A stretch of DNA of 64,000 nucleotides from assembly GCA_041398225.1 (NCBI GenBank), contig JAWKVD010000008.1:62001-126000 (forward strand), in the 5' to 3' direction. Every line of letters begins with the position of its first letter. Positions within the stretch are counted from its first letter, which is position 1. The notes below the pieces were generated by a model, which was not told the DNA's origin, did not search any database, and saw nothing but the letters and a program-made list of their open reading frames with translations. Shown here piece by piece: positions 18,083 through 28,860 of this stretch. Source of the stretch: JAWKVD01 sp041398225. Its GTDB lineage: Bacteria > Pseudomonadota > Alphaproteobacteria > Caulobacterales > Hyphomonadaceae. Made by a program: the position numbers and the translations under genes.

Positions 18083-18964
18083 TCAGCCCGGGACGATTTC
18101 GTCGAAGCCATACCCCTGAAAGAACAGCGCCGCGGTGAGATCGGTGTGTTCGATTCGGGCGCGGGTTTCGGCGGCCACCACCGGCTTGGCGCGGTAGGCG
18201 ACGCCCAGCCCCGCCGCCCGGATCATGTCGAGATCGTTGGCGCCGTCGCCCATGGCGATTGCGTCGCCGGCGAGACAGCCCAGCGCCGTCGTTTCCTCGA
18301 TCAGGGCGGACAGCTTCGCCTCGCGCCCGAGGATGGGGCGTTGCACGTCGCCGCTGAGGGCGCGGCCGTCGTGCAGCAGGGTGTTGGCGCGATCCGCGTC
18401 GAAACCGGCTTCCGCAGCGACGCGCGAGGTGAAGAAGCCGAAGCCGCCCGACACCAGCACGCAGCGCGCGCCATGCGCCTTCATGGTCGCGACCAGCGCT
18501 CTTGCGCCGGGATTGAGGGTGATGCGTTCGGCGTAGCAGCGCTCGAGCGCCTCCAGCCCCAGCCCTTTGAGCATGGCGACCCGCGTGGTCAGGGCGCCCT
18601 CGAAGTCGAGCTCGCCGCGCATGGCGCGTTCGGTGATGGCGGAGATTTCGGCTTTCAGGCCGGCGAAGTCAGCGAGTTCGTCGAGGCATTCCTGGCCGAT
18701 AATGGTGGAATCCATGTCGGAGATCAGGAGGCGCTTGCGGCGACCTTCCGCCGGCGTGAGGGACCAGTCCGTGCGCGTTTCGGCGCTTGCGGCGGTGAGA
18801 TATTCGACTAGATCGTTTGCTGCGGCGGAGGTTATGCTTCGTTCGCGTACGGACCAATCCGGGCGATCCATTCCTGTCACCGGCCCCTGGCCGCCGGGCG
18901 CGCGCGCGGCGAGATTTTCGGGGCCATCCGGCGTTCGGGCGACGAGCGTAAGGACAAGCGACAT
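18083..18964 (-). CDS. serB: Phosphoserine phosphatase
   Basis: 293-residue HAD-superfamily enzyme for the last step of serine synthesis (O-phosphoserine to serine). Motif I is ISDMDSTIIG with nucleophile Asp83 and acid/base Asp85. The cap has GQECLDELADFAG, motif II is LVSGGFGFFT, and motif III/IV is GDGANDLDMIRAAGLG. The N-terminal 70 residues are a divergent regulatory-type extension, weaker than a classic ACT domain. It converges with degP (32 bases between stops) and diverges from miaA. Confidence 0.95.
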   Translation of the reverse strand: MSLVLTLVARTPDGPENLAARAPGGQGPVTGMDRPDWSVRERSITSAAANDLVEYLTAASAETRTDWSLTPAEGRRKRLLISDMDSTIIGQECLDELADFAGLKAEISAITERAMRGELDFEGALTTRVAMLKGLGLEALERCYAERITLNPGARALVATMKAHGARCVLVSGGFGFFTSRVAAEAGFDADRANTLLHDGRALSGDVQRPILGREAKLSALIEETTALGCLAGDAIAMGDGANDLDMIRAAGLGVAYRAKPVVAAETRARIEHTDLTAALFFQGYGFDEIVPG

Positions 18965-19120
18965 GGATCAGATTGAACCGGATCGGACGATAAAAGGGGG
19001 AGGCTGCAACATGACGCCAGGTTTGAATATCCGTAGCGCAAGCATCGGCGGGACTGGTTTCGAAGCGACCGTCTGCATCCGGCCGCAAGAGAGGTCGAGC
19101 TTCTGACGACCCCGGCGACA

Positions 19121-20056
19121 ATGCGGCCAGCTATCCTAATTCACGGTCCCACCGCAAGCGGGAAGACCGCGCTCGCGATCCGGCTCGCGCAGCGCATGGG
19201 CGGCGTGATCCTGAACGCCGACGCGATGCAGGTCTATGGCGACCTCGATGTGCTGACGGCGCGTCCGGATGCGTCGGAACTGGCGGCCGCAGAGCATCGC
19301 CTGTTCGGGACGGTGGATGCGGCCGCCCCGCATTCCGTCGGCAAGTGGCTGAAAGACGTATCCGCGGAAATCGAGAGCGTGCGCGCCGCCGGCGCCACGC
19401 CGATCGTTGTCGGCGGCACCGGGCTTTATCTTCAAGCGCTGACGGAAGGCCTTTCGGAGGTCCCCGGGATCGCGCCGGAGATCACCCGCGAGGTGCGTGC
19501 GCGCATCCGCGCCGACGGCGCCGGCGCGTGGGAGGAATTGCGGTGCGTCGACCCGGTTTCGGCGGCCCGCATTCGTCCCGGCGATCGCCAGCGCGTGTCG
19601 CGTGCGCTTGAGGTTTTCACCGGAACGGGACGCCCGCTGTCGGCTTTTCAGTCCGCCGCGGTCCCGTTCCTGAAGCCGGGTGAGTGGATGGGCGTCGCGC
19701 TGACGCCGCCGCGCGAGATCCTGTATGTGCGCATCAACAACCGCGTCACCGCGATGGTGAAGGCGGGCGCTGTCGAGGAGGCGCGACGCCTGTGGGAGCG
19801 GTCGTTGCCGCGCGAGCTGCCGGTCATGCGCGCGCACGGCATGCCCGGGTTTTGCGAATACTTCGAGGGGCGGGCCAGCGAGGCCGAAGCGCTCGACCGC
19901 TGTCGGCGCGATACGCGGCGCTACGCCAAGCGCCAGCTGACCTGGATCGCGCACCAGTTCACGCTGTGGCCGCGCGTGCCGTCGATGGATCTGGATGTGC
20001 GCGCCCGGGTGATCGAGATCATGGCCCGTCAGGCGGGCCTTGCGGGGGCCGGCTGA
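19121..20056 (+). CDS. miaA: tRNA dimethylallyltransferase
   Basis: 311-residue enzyme that prenylates A37 of tRNAs reading UNN codons. The P-loop GPTASGKT is at residues 9-16. It is followed by NADAMQVY (substrate base recognition), GGTGLYLQAL, and the C-terminal RDTRRYAKRQLTWIAHQ typical of MiaA. The normal length and direct ATG support the start. i6A37 affects translation of Leu and other codons, so its place just upstream of an attenuated ilv operon is suggestive, but the order is widely conserved. Confidence 0.95.
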   Translation: MRPAILIHGPTASGKTALAIRLAQRMGGVILNADAMQVYGDLDVLTARPDASELAAAEHRLFGTVDAAAPHSVGKWLKDVSAEIESVRAAGATPIVVGGTGLYLQALTEGLSEVPGIAPEITREVRARIRADGAGAWEELRCVDPVSAARIRPGDRQRVSRALEVFTGTGRPLSAFQSAAVPFLKPGEWMGVALTPPREILYVRINNRVTAMVKAGAVEEARRLWERSLPRELPVMRAHGMPGFCEYFEGRASEAEALDRCRRDTRRYAKRQLTWIAHQFTLWPRVPSMDLDVRARVIEIMARQAGLAGAG

Positions 20057-20123
20057 GCGCCCGGCTCTCGGGTGCAAAGAGCGAGATCAGCCCGCCAGCA
20101 ATAAAATGCCTGCGAATCGGACG

Positions 20124-20152
20124 TTGACCTGCCGGAAACGAAAGGCTAAATC
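20124..20152 (+). promoter_or_regulatory. Candidate promoter for the ilvB leader transcript
   Basis: TTGACC (20124-20129) is followed after 17 bases by TAAATC (20147-20152). Transcription would begin about 15 bases before the leader peptide ATG at 20174. The -35 box is good and the -10 box weak; position relative to the attenuator is the main support. Confidence 0.4.
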
Positions 20153-20173
20153 CATCTTCGATCAGATTTTGGG

Positions 20174-20239
20174 ATGATTGCCCCCGTGAATCCGCAATTC
20201 CGACTTGTAGTCGTAAGCGCCTCGCCGCCGGTCAGCTGA
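20174..20239 (+). CDS. ilvB leader peptide (Val-rich)
   Basis: A 21-codon open frame, ATG at 20174 and TGA at 20237, containing the run RLVVVSAS: Leu codon 20204, then three consecutive Val codons GTA-GTC-GTA (20207-20215). It also has an early Ile and two further Val codons. It is followed directly by a stable stem and an intrinsic terminator, and by ilvB about 150 bases on. This is the layout of a ribosome-mediated attenuator: starvation for charged tRNA-Val or tRNA-Leu would stall the ribosome at the run. The ribosome site (GGG next to the ATG) is weak. Function is inferred from layout. Confidence 0.65.
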   Translation: MIAPVNPQFRLVVVSASPPVS

Positions 20240-20298
20240 CACCAGCCGACCGCACGGCGAGATGTAAACCAAAGGGCCCCAAGCGGCCCTTTTTCTTT
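20221..20298 (+). promoter_or_regulatory. Transcription attenuator of the ilvB operon
   Basis: Stem 1 pairs CTCGCCG (20221-20227) and CGGTC (20229-20233) with GACCG (20248-20252) and CGGCGAG (20255-20261). Its left arm lies inside the last codons of the leader peptide. The terminator stem pairs AAAGGGCC (20271-20278) with GGCCCTTT (20285-20292) and runs into TTCTTT. I did not find a strong competing antiterminator stem, so the exact switching mechanism is open. Confidence 0.6.
20271..20298 (+). terminator. Intrinsic terminator in the ilvB leader
   Basis: An 8-bp stem, AAAGGGCC/GGCCCTTT, with a 6-base loop and a T-rich tail (TTTTTCTTT). It lies about 90 bases upstream of ilvB, between the leader peptide and the gene, as expected for a conditional terminator. 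Confidence 0.8.
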
Positions 20299-20388
20299 AT
20301 CCGGTCATCGCCGATCAGACTTCCGGCGGGGACCATCGGGCCCGGCGCCCGGCAGGAATTCAGACAGAGCATTCGGCAGGCTGCGAGC

Positions 20389-22260
<1,872 letters not shown>

Positions 22261-22346
22261 CGATGCGAGCGAGCGAACGCCTCCGCGATGCGAACATGCC
22301 GCTTCCGGCGCGTGGCGAACGCCGCGCCCCGGAAGCTCATGCTTCG

Positions 22347-22526
22347 TCAGTGCATGCGGCGCGCGTTGAGTTCGTGGATTCGGCTGGCGACGGTCTCCGG
22401 AGTTCGCGAGAGCGTGCGGGCGATATCGGCCAGCGGCGTGTTCGACCGCACCAGGCGGCGCAGCTCTTCGTCCTGGGCGTTGGTCCAGGGGTGCGTCGAA
22501 ACGGGGTTGGGCGTGCGAATGGTCAT
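22347..22526 (-). CDS. Small helix-turn-helix (Myb/GcrA-like) protein
   Basis: 59-residue protein on the strand opposite to the ilv genes. GGAGGACCTGCTC before the ATG at 22526 is a strong ribosome site; an upstream frame extension lacks one. The core WTNAQDEELRRLV, then LADIARTLSRTPETVASRIHEL, fits a three-helix Trp-headed DNA-binding unit like SANT/Myb or the GcrA N-terminus (WT-x-E...IA..L..T..AV..R..LG). It has no other domain. It lies between ilvB and the receiver gene and is transcribed away from the latter. Regulation of the neighbouring ilv genes is a guess. Confidence 0.7.
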   Translation of the reverse strand: MTIRTPNPVSTHPWTNAQDEELRRLVRSNTPLADIARTLSRTPETVASRIHELNARRMH

Positions 22527-22693
22527 GAGCAGGTCCTCCGGTATGGGCGCGCATCTTCCGTGCGTCCGCACGGCGTGCACGCGGCGTGCTTCCCGGCCCT
22601 CGTGACGCATGTTGGTTCGCGCGCCGGCGCCGTCAAGTCTTGCGCGGGCGCGCCCGGGGTTCGCTCGCGACTTGCTGTCGAGGGGGCGTTCGC

Positions 22694-23110
22694 ATGACCC
22701 GGACCGGAAACCCGACCATTCTGTTCGTCGACGACGCGGACGACGGCGTGATGGACATTCTGCGCCAGTGGGTCACCAAGTATGGGCACCCAACGCTTCG
22801 AGCTGAGTCGCTCGACGACGCGCTCGACGCGCTGGCGGATGCGGCCGTCGGCATCGTTCTGGTGGATGCTTCGTGGTTTGTCGGGGTGCGGTCTGACGCG
22901 CTTGCGGACCTGCACGCGTCGGCGCGATCCCACGTGCGGTTCGTCATTCTCAACGGCATGGCGAATCCGCCCTTCATGCAGCACTATTCGCCCAGGACGG
23001 ACCGCATTCTGACAAAGCCGTTCACCTTGAGAGCGGCCATGGACACGATCCACAAGGCCAATCGCCGCCGTTATCAACCGGACATTCAAAGCAGGGGATT
23101 GCCCGCATGA
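22694..23110 (+). CDS. Single-domain response-regulator receiver protein
   Basis: 138 residues, essentially one receiver domain. The acidic pocket is Asp13/Asp14 (LFVDDADD), the phosphoacceptor is Asp58 (IVLVDAS), and the conserved Lys is Lys108 (LTKPF). The usual Thr/Ser at the end of strand 4 is Asn87 (VILNG), which is atypical. There is no output domain; the C-terminal tail is short and basic. The stop overlaps the ilvH start in an ATGA, so translation is coupled. No histidine kinase is nearby. An upstream start at 22586 would add an Arg/Gly-rich non-family stretch. Confidence 0.8.
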   Translation: MTRTGNPTILFVDDADDGVMDILRQWVTKYGHPTLRAESLDDALDALADAAVGIVLVDASWFVGVRSDALADLHASARSHVRFVILNGMANPPFMQHYSPRTDRILTKPFTLRAAMDTIHKANRRRYQPDIQSRGLPA

Positions 23111-23703
23111 GCACAGCCTCATCCAAGCCGCGCACGCGCCGGGCCGCCAATGCGGTGAAGGAAGATCCGGCGTCCGCCTACGACATGACCCAGCTTTCGG
23201 AAGGCGTGGAGCAGCGCACGCTCGCCTGCATCGTCGACAACGAGCCGGGCGTCCTCGCCCGCGTCGTGGGGCTGTTCTCCGCGCGCGGCTATAACATCGA
23301 GAGCCTGACGGTCGCCGAGATCGATCGCGATTCCCATCAGTCGCGGATCACCATCGTGACGTCCGGTACGGACCACATTCTCGAACAGATCGAGCAGCAA
23401 TTGCTGCGCCTCGTGCCGGTCGCGCGGGTCATCGACGTCACCAACTCCACCGGCGGCATCGAGCGCGAGCTGGCCCTGGTGAAGGTCGCGGGGCAGGGCG
23501 ACAGGCGCGTCGAAGCGTTGCGCATCTCCGAGATCTTCCGTGCGCGGGTTATCGATACGACCAATGAGAGCTTCATTTTCGAGATTACCGGGGCCTCGTC
23601 CAAGATCGATCAGTTCGTCGAATTGATGCGGGCGCTCGGTCTTGTCGAGGTTTCGCGCACCGGCGTTCTTTCGATTCAGCGCGGCAAGGAGAAGGCGGGG
23701 TGA
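23107..23703 (+). CDS. ilvH: Acetolactate synthase, small (regulatory) subunit
   Basis: 198-residue subunit that activates IlvB and gives valine feedback inhibition. The ACT domain starts at about residue 35 (RTLACIVDNEPGVLARVVGLFSARG), followed by YNIESLTV. The second half has RELALVKVAG and ITGASSKIDQFVELM. It is about 30 residues longer than typical IlvH because of an N-terminal basic stretch (SKPRTRRAANAVK). It overlaps the receiver gene by four bases upstream and the lipoprotein gene by four bases downstream. Confidence 0.95.
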   Translation: MSTASSKPRTRRAANAVKEDPASAYDMTQLSEGVEQRTLACIVDNEPGVLARVVGLFSARGYNIESLTVAEIDRDSHQSRITIVTSGTDHILEQIEQQLLRLVPVARVIDVTNSTGGIERELALVKVAGQGDRRVEALRISEIFRARVIDTTNESFIFEITGASSKIDQFVELMRALGLVEVSRTGVLSIQRGKEKAG

Positions 23704-24296
23704 TCAACGTCGCCGCAGGCGTGACCGGGCGGTTTCGTCCACGGTCGGAGGGGACGGTGCGGCGCCTCTGCGCGTTTGCGTCCGCCGCCATCTCACTGGG
23801 CGTCGTTTCGGCGTGCGATACGGAGGTGCGGGTCACGCACGATTACGACGAATCCAAAATCGGGCAGGCGCAGGTGATCGCGTCGCAAGAGGTTCTCGAC
23901 GAGGTGTTCAAGGCCGACCAGGCGTTTTCCGACTACGCCCAGATCGGCGGGGTCGCCGCCGCCTTCGCCGAATACATGGATGAGACCGACGGCGCGATGA
24001 TCTCGCCCGGCGAGGTCACGAAGGGCGCCGATGCGATTGGCGCGGCGTTTTCGGACTGGCCGGCCGACCTGGAGATGAAATGGTCGCCGGACATGGGGCA
24101 CGCCTCGGCGTTCGGCGATCTCGCCGTCACGTCCGGGCGCTATGTCCGCACCCGAAACGGCGAAACGGTCGGCGAAGGACGTTATGTCACCGCATGGAGG
24201 AAGAACGCCGAAGGCGAATGGAAGGCGGTGATGGATATCGGCAATCCCGATCCGCCGCCTGCGCCGCCGCCCGATCCGGAGGGCCGTCCAGGATGA
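23700..24296 (+). CDS. SnoaL/DUF4440-like lipoprotein
   Basis: 198 residues, starting at a GTG that overlaps the ilvH stop (GTGA). The N-terminus carries a lipoprotein signal (SLGVVSAC, Cys39). The mature part resembles the cone-shaped SnoaL/DUF4440 fold: DQAFSDYAQIGGVAAAFAEYM, then GADAIGAAFSDW, GDLAVTSGRYV and YVTAWRKNAEGEWKAVMDIG. Such proteins bind small ligands or act as polyketide-like isomerases; the role here is unknown. It ends in a Pro-rich tail. The tight coupling to ilvH suggests co-expression with branched-chain amino acid synthesis. Confidence 0.75.
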   Translation: MINVAAGVTGRFRPRSEGTVRRLCAFASAAISLGVVSACDTEVRVTHDYDESKIGQAQVIASQEVLDEVFKADQAFSDYAQIGGVAAAFAEYMDETDGAMISPGEVTKGADAIGAAFSDWPADLEMKWSPDMGHASAFGDLAVTSGRYVRTRNGETVGEGRYVTAWRKNAEGEWKAVMDIGNPDPPPAPPPDPEGRPG

Positions 24297-24403
24297 CCCG
24301 AGCTTATGCGCCTCGCGCGCCGTTTTGACGCCGACCCCAGATTTGACTTGAGACCGAAGGCCGTTCGCGTAAGAGACCGGCGAAATATGTGAAGGTGAGA
24401 CCC

Positions 24404-25423
<1,020 letters not shown>

Positions 25424-25637
25424 ACGATCCGGACGCGGGCCGGCTGCGCCTGGCCCGGCGGCCAGGATTGTCCGGGACGGGGTGTGTTCTCCGTTCCGGA
25501 CACCGGCGTTCGGCTGCTGCATTTCCTATGACCACGGTTCGGGGTTCAGCGAAGGTTGCGCTTCGGAGGGCGATTTCCCTGTTGGGTCGGAAGGAGACAG
25601 AGGCTAAGCCTCTTCCGCCAGCAGCGGACATGACCCG

Positions 25638-27305
25638 GTGACCAAGCCCAGCAATCGATCTTCGCACGCCATGCCGTCCGCCGCGCAGGCGCTGTGGGGC
25701 GAGCTTGTGTTCCTGCTGGCGCCGCGTGTGTTCTCGGTTCTGTCGGCGGGCGCGGGTGTCGCCCTTCTGCTGGCGCTGGTGTTGCCGCAAGCGGTGGCCT
25801 GGCTGCGGCCTGACGACTGGCCGCTGCCCCTGTTCGAGGCGTCGCATTTTCTTTCCTCGATCGCCACGACGCTTCTGATCCTCCTGTCGTTCGGGCTCAA
25901 TCAGCGGATGCGAACAGCGTGGATGGCGGGAGTGGCGGTCTTTCTGCTGACCTCGTTTCTGGCCTGGGCCGCGGGGCGGCATATCGCGTTCGCAGGCGTC
26001 TTCGCGATGGCGGGCGTGCTGCTGTTTTTTTCCCGCGAGGCGTTCTATCGGCGCGGGGCGCTTTCGACCGTCGCCGTTTCGCCGGAACCCGCGATCCTCA
26101 TCGCGCTGGCGCTGGCTGGCGCTGCGTGGATCGGCTTCTTCGCGTATCGAAATGTCGAATACAGCGATCAGCTGTGGTGGACGTTCGCGGCGGACGCGGA
26201 CGCCTCGCGCTTTCTGCGCGCCCTGGTGATTTCCGCCGTCACGCTTCTGGTGTTCGTGGTCTGGCGCCTGATGCAGCCGCCGCGTGCGCCGGGCTTGCCT
26301 GAGCGCAGCGCCGAGCTTGAGGCGCGGATCGAGGCGGCGGTCTCCAGTCCTGCTTCCACGCGTCCGGACGCCGCTCTGGCCTGGCTGCCCGACAAGCGCT
26401 TCCGCTTCTCGGAGGATGGATCGGCTTTCATCATGTACGGCGTGCGCGGACGCAACTGGATCGCGATGGGACCGCCCGTCGGACCGCCGGAGGCGGGTCG
26501 CGCGCTGGCCTTCGCGATGAAGCGCGAAGCCGATCTCGTTCGCGCCAACCTGATCTTCTATTCGACGCCGACGTCGTTTCTGCCAGTTGCGCTCGATCTC
26601 GGGCTCACCGTGCTCAAGATCGGCGAGACGGCGCTGATCGACCTGCCGGACTTCACGATGGAGGGCTCCTCGCGCGCGCGGTTGCGTCAATCGTGCAAGC
26701 GCGCCGAGCGCGACGGATGCGCCTTCGACGTTCTCGAAGGCGAGGCGGTCGACGCGGAAATGTCTCGGCTTGAGGAGATTTCCCGCGGCTGGCTGCACGA
26801 GCACCATGGCGCCGAGAAGGCGTTCACGCTCGGGCGTTTCGATCCGGAGTATATCCGCCGGTTCCCCATCGCGGTGATGCGGCGCAATGGCGAGATCTGC
26901 GCGTTCACGAATGTCTGGGTGTCGGGAGACGGGGCCCATCTCGCCATCGATCTGATGCGGCAGTCGCCGGATGCGCCCAGCGGGGTGATGGACGTTCTGT
27001 TCGTGGGGCTGGCGCAATGGGGCAGGGATCGCGGCGCACGTACGCTCGATCTCGGCATGGCGCCTCTTGCGGGCCTCGCCGCCGAGCGCGAGGCCGATCC
27101 GCTCAGCCGGATCGGCGCGCTGGTCTATTCCCACGGCGAGGAGCTCTACGGTTTTGAGGGCCTGCGTCAGTACAAGGACAAGTTCCATCCGCGCTGGGAG
27201 CCGGTCTATCTCGCCGCGCCCGGGAGGGTGAGTCTCGCCACCGCCATGGCCGACGTTGCGCTGCTCACCAGCGGCGGATTGCGCGGCCTGTTCGCGCGAA
27301 GCTAG
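25638..27305 (+). CDS. Short MprF-like protein (DUF2156 domain)
   Basis: 555 residues from a GTG start; an ATG at 25671 is an alternative. The first 210 residues contain about six transmembrane helices. The C-terminal half is a DUF2156/LPG-synthase GNAT-like domain: FIMYGVRGRNWIAMGPPVG, RLRQSCKRAERDGCAF and GLRQYKDKFHPRWEPVYLA. Full MprF proteins have about 14 helices and 850 residues, so the flippase part is mostly missing. Known relatives move an aminoacyl group from tRNA to phosphatidylglycerol, which lowers surface charge. Whether this short form does so is uncertain. Confidence 0.8.
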   Translation: MTKPSNRSSHAMPSAAQALWGELVFLLAPRVFSVLSAGAGVALLLALVLPQAVAWLRPDDWPLPLFEASHFLSSIATTLLILLSFGLNQRMRTAWMAGVAVFLLTSFLAWAAGRHIAFAGVFAMAGVLLFFSREAFYRRGALSTVAVSPEPAILIALALAGAAWIGFFAYRNVEYSDQLWWTFAADADASRFLRALVISAVTLLVFVVWRLMQPPRAPGLPERSAELEARIEAAVSSPASTRPDAALAWLPDKRFRFSEDGSAFIMYGVRGRNWIAMGPPVGPPEAGRALAFAMKREADLVRANLIFYSTPTSFLPVALDLGLTVLKIGETALIDLPDFTMEGSSRARLRQSCKRAERDGCAFDVLEGEAVDAEMSRLEEISRGWLHEHHGAEKAFTLGRFDPEYIRRFPIAVMRRNGEICAFTNVWVSGDGAHLAIDLMRQSPDAPSGVMDVLFVGLAQWGRDRGARTLDLGMAPLAGLAAEREADPLSRIGALVYSHGEELYGFEGLRQYKDKFHPRWEPVYLAAPGRVSLATAMADVALLTSGGLRGLFARS

Positions 27306-27356
27306 GGGCGATCATGCGCGCTTGAACGCGGCGCGCAGCGCGGCCATCTTCGCCCC

Positions 27357-28034
27357 ATGGAAACCCAAGCCGAGGCGGTGCGTCCGCCGCCGTTCATCAA
27401 CGCGCCGCTTATTGTGGTCGTCACCGCCGCGGCGCTGGTGGCGATCCACGCGCTGCTGAGTTTCATGCCCTATGAAACGCAGCTGCGTGCGATCTACGAT
27501 TTCAGTCTTTCGCCGGTGCGATTCCACGCCGAGGCCGGCTCGGAACACGCCTATGGCGATGCGGCTGAGGCCTGGATGACGCTGCTTTCGTGCGCGTTGC
27601 TGCACGGCGACTGGATGCATGTGCTGGTCAATTCCGGCATGCTGCTGGCGTTCGGCGCCCCCGTGGCGCGCATGCTGGGGCCGGGATGGGGCGGGGCCGC
27701 CCGCTGGATGCTGGTTCTGGTGATCGCCATTCTGGGCGGGTCAGCGCTTTATCTTCTGCTGGAGCCCGCCGGGCCGCCCGCCATCGGCGCTTCAGGGGGC
27801 GTGTCCGGGTTGTTTGGGGCGGCCTTCATCATCGATCCCCGCACGGGGCGCGTTTCGCCGCTTTCCCGCACGTTTCTCACGATGACGGGCATGTTCATCC
27901 TGATGAACGTCATTCTCGCATTTCTGGGGCCGATGGCGTTCGGCGCCGGCATCGCGTGGCAGGCGCACGCAGGCGGATATATCGCGGGGGCCTTGCTGAT
28001 GGCCGTCATGATGTCCAAATTCCGCCATGTGTAG
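27357..28034 (+). CDS. Rhomboid family intramembrane serine protease (second copy)
   Basis: 225-residue polytopic protein with rhomboid motifs: LLHGDWMHVLVNSGML (residues 82-96), GASGGVSG with nucleophile Ser146, and HAGGYIAG with catalytic His204. It is clearly different from the rhomboid at 4592, with a longer N-terminal loop. The ATG at 27357 is the natural start. It lies 50 bases past the MprF-like gene on the same strand. The substrate is unknown. Confidence 0.88.
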   Translation: METQAEAVRPPPFINAPLIVVVTAAALVAIHALLSFMPYETQLRAIYDFSLSPVRFHAEAGSEHAYGDAAEAWMTLLSCALLHGDWMHVLVNSGMLLAFGAPVARMLGPGWGGAARWMLVLVIAILGGSALYLLLEPAGPPAIGASGGVSGLFGAAFIIDPRTGRVSPLSRTFLTMTGMFILMNVILAFLGPMAFGAGIAWQAHAGGYIAGALLMAVMMSKFRHV

Positions 28035-28195
28035 GCACAGTGTGGCTTGTGCAAACGGCCTATCCGGCGATGTTCGCGCATTCGCCGACGCAGCGTTCCG
28101 GCGCTGTTCATGTTCGACCGGGTCTGATGGTTGTACGGGCAGACGCCAATTGGCCTGTTCTCCATCCGCCCTCCATCCGATGTGGGAGAAGCGAC

Positions 28196-28720
28196 ATGAC
28201 ACCTAGAAAGCTGGCTTTGCCGGTCGCGAGCGCCGCAGCCCTTGTTGCGCTGTCCGCCGGCGTTTTCGCTTTCGGCTCCGCGATTGCGGATACGCCGCGC
28301 GACGGCCTCGTGGAGGTCAAGCCGGGCATGTGGGAGTGGAAACAGGAAACCTCGATCCTCGGCGTGTTCAACTCCAAGGAGCGGAATCTGGAATGCCTGA
28401 TCCCGGAGAAGGCCGCGATGACGCTTTCGCGTCTCGCCTATGATCTCGACGAAGGGTGCCGGGTCGAGAACGTCAGCCCCACGCGGGCCGGCTATACCTT
28501 CAAACTGGTGTGCAAGGGCGACGTCTCGGGCAAGGCCAACGCCGAACTGATCAATTCGAACACCGCGATGTCGATTCGCGCCAAGGGCAGCGCGCGCTGG
28601 GGCATCATCGTCGCCGGCCTGTCGATGAAGGCCGACGCAACCTATCAGGGCGAGTGTTCTCCGGAAGACTACGCCAAGGCCAAGGAAAAATGGGACGAGG
28701 AACACGCCGAGGCGTCCTGA
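28196..28720 (+). CDS. Secreted DUF3617-like protein
   Basis: 174 residues. GGGAGAAGCGAC precedes the ATG at 28196. A signal peptide runs to about residue 32 (VALSAGVFAFGSAIA). The mature part begins VKPGMWEWKQET, then has LECLIPEKAAM and DEGCRVENVSPTRAGYTFKLVCKG. This matches the DUF3617 pattern of small periplasmic proteins whose function is unknown. Three or four cysteines may form disulfides. A strong terminator follows. Confidence 0.75.
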   Translation: MTPRKLALPVASAAALVALSAGVFAFGSAIADTPRDGLVEVKPGMWEWKQETSILGVFNSKERNLECLIPEKAAMTLSRLAYDLDEGCRVENVSPTRAGYTFKLVCKGDVSGKANAELINSNTAMSIRAKGSARWGIIVAGLSMKADATYQGECSPEDYAKAKEKWDEEHAEAS

Positions 28721-28761
28721 TCCCGCGTATCCGTTTCGACGGATATGTTCTCCAAGACGGC

Positions 28762-28796
28762 AAGAGGCGGACGCATGGCGTCCGCCTCTTTCGTTT
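28762..28796 (+). terminator. Intrinsic terminator after the DUF3617-like gene
   Basis: A perfect 12-bp stem, AAGAGGCGGACG (28762-28773) and CGTCCGCCTCTT (28779-28790), with a 5-base loop, followed by TCGTTT. The A-run on the other side is short, so action on the converging outer membrane protein gene is uncertain. Confidence 0.75.
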
Positions 28797-28819
28797 CGAT
28801 CTGGCGTTTCGATCTGGCG
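28794..28819. repeat. Perfect 13-bp tandem duplication
   Basis: TTTCGATCTGGCG occurs twice back to back (28794-28806 and 28807-28819), overlapping the tail of the terminator, in the gap between convergent genes. Confidence 0.8.
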
Positions 28820-28860
28820 TTTGGGTCCGATCCGGCGCTTCGGGGCGGTCCCGAAGGTCG

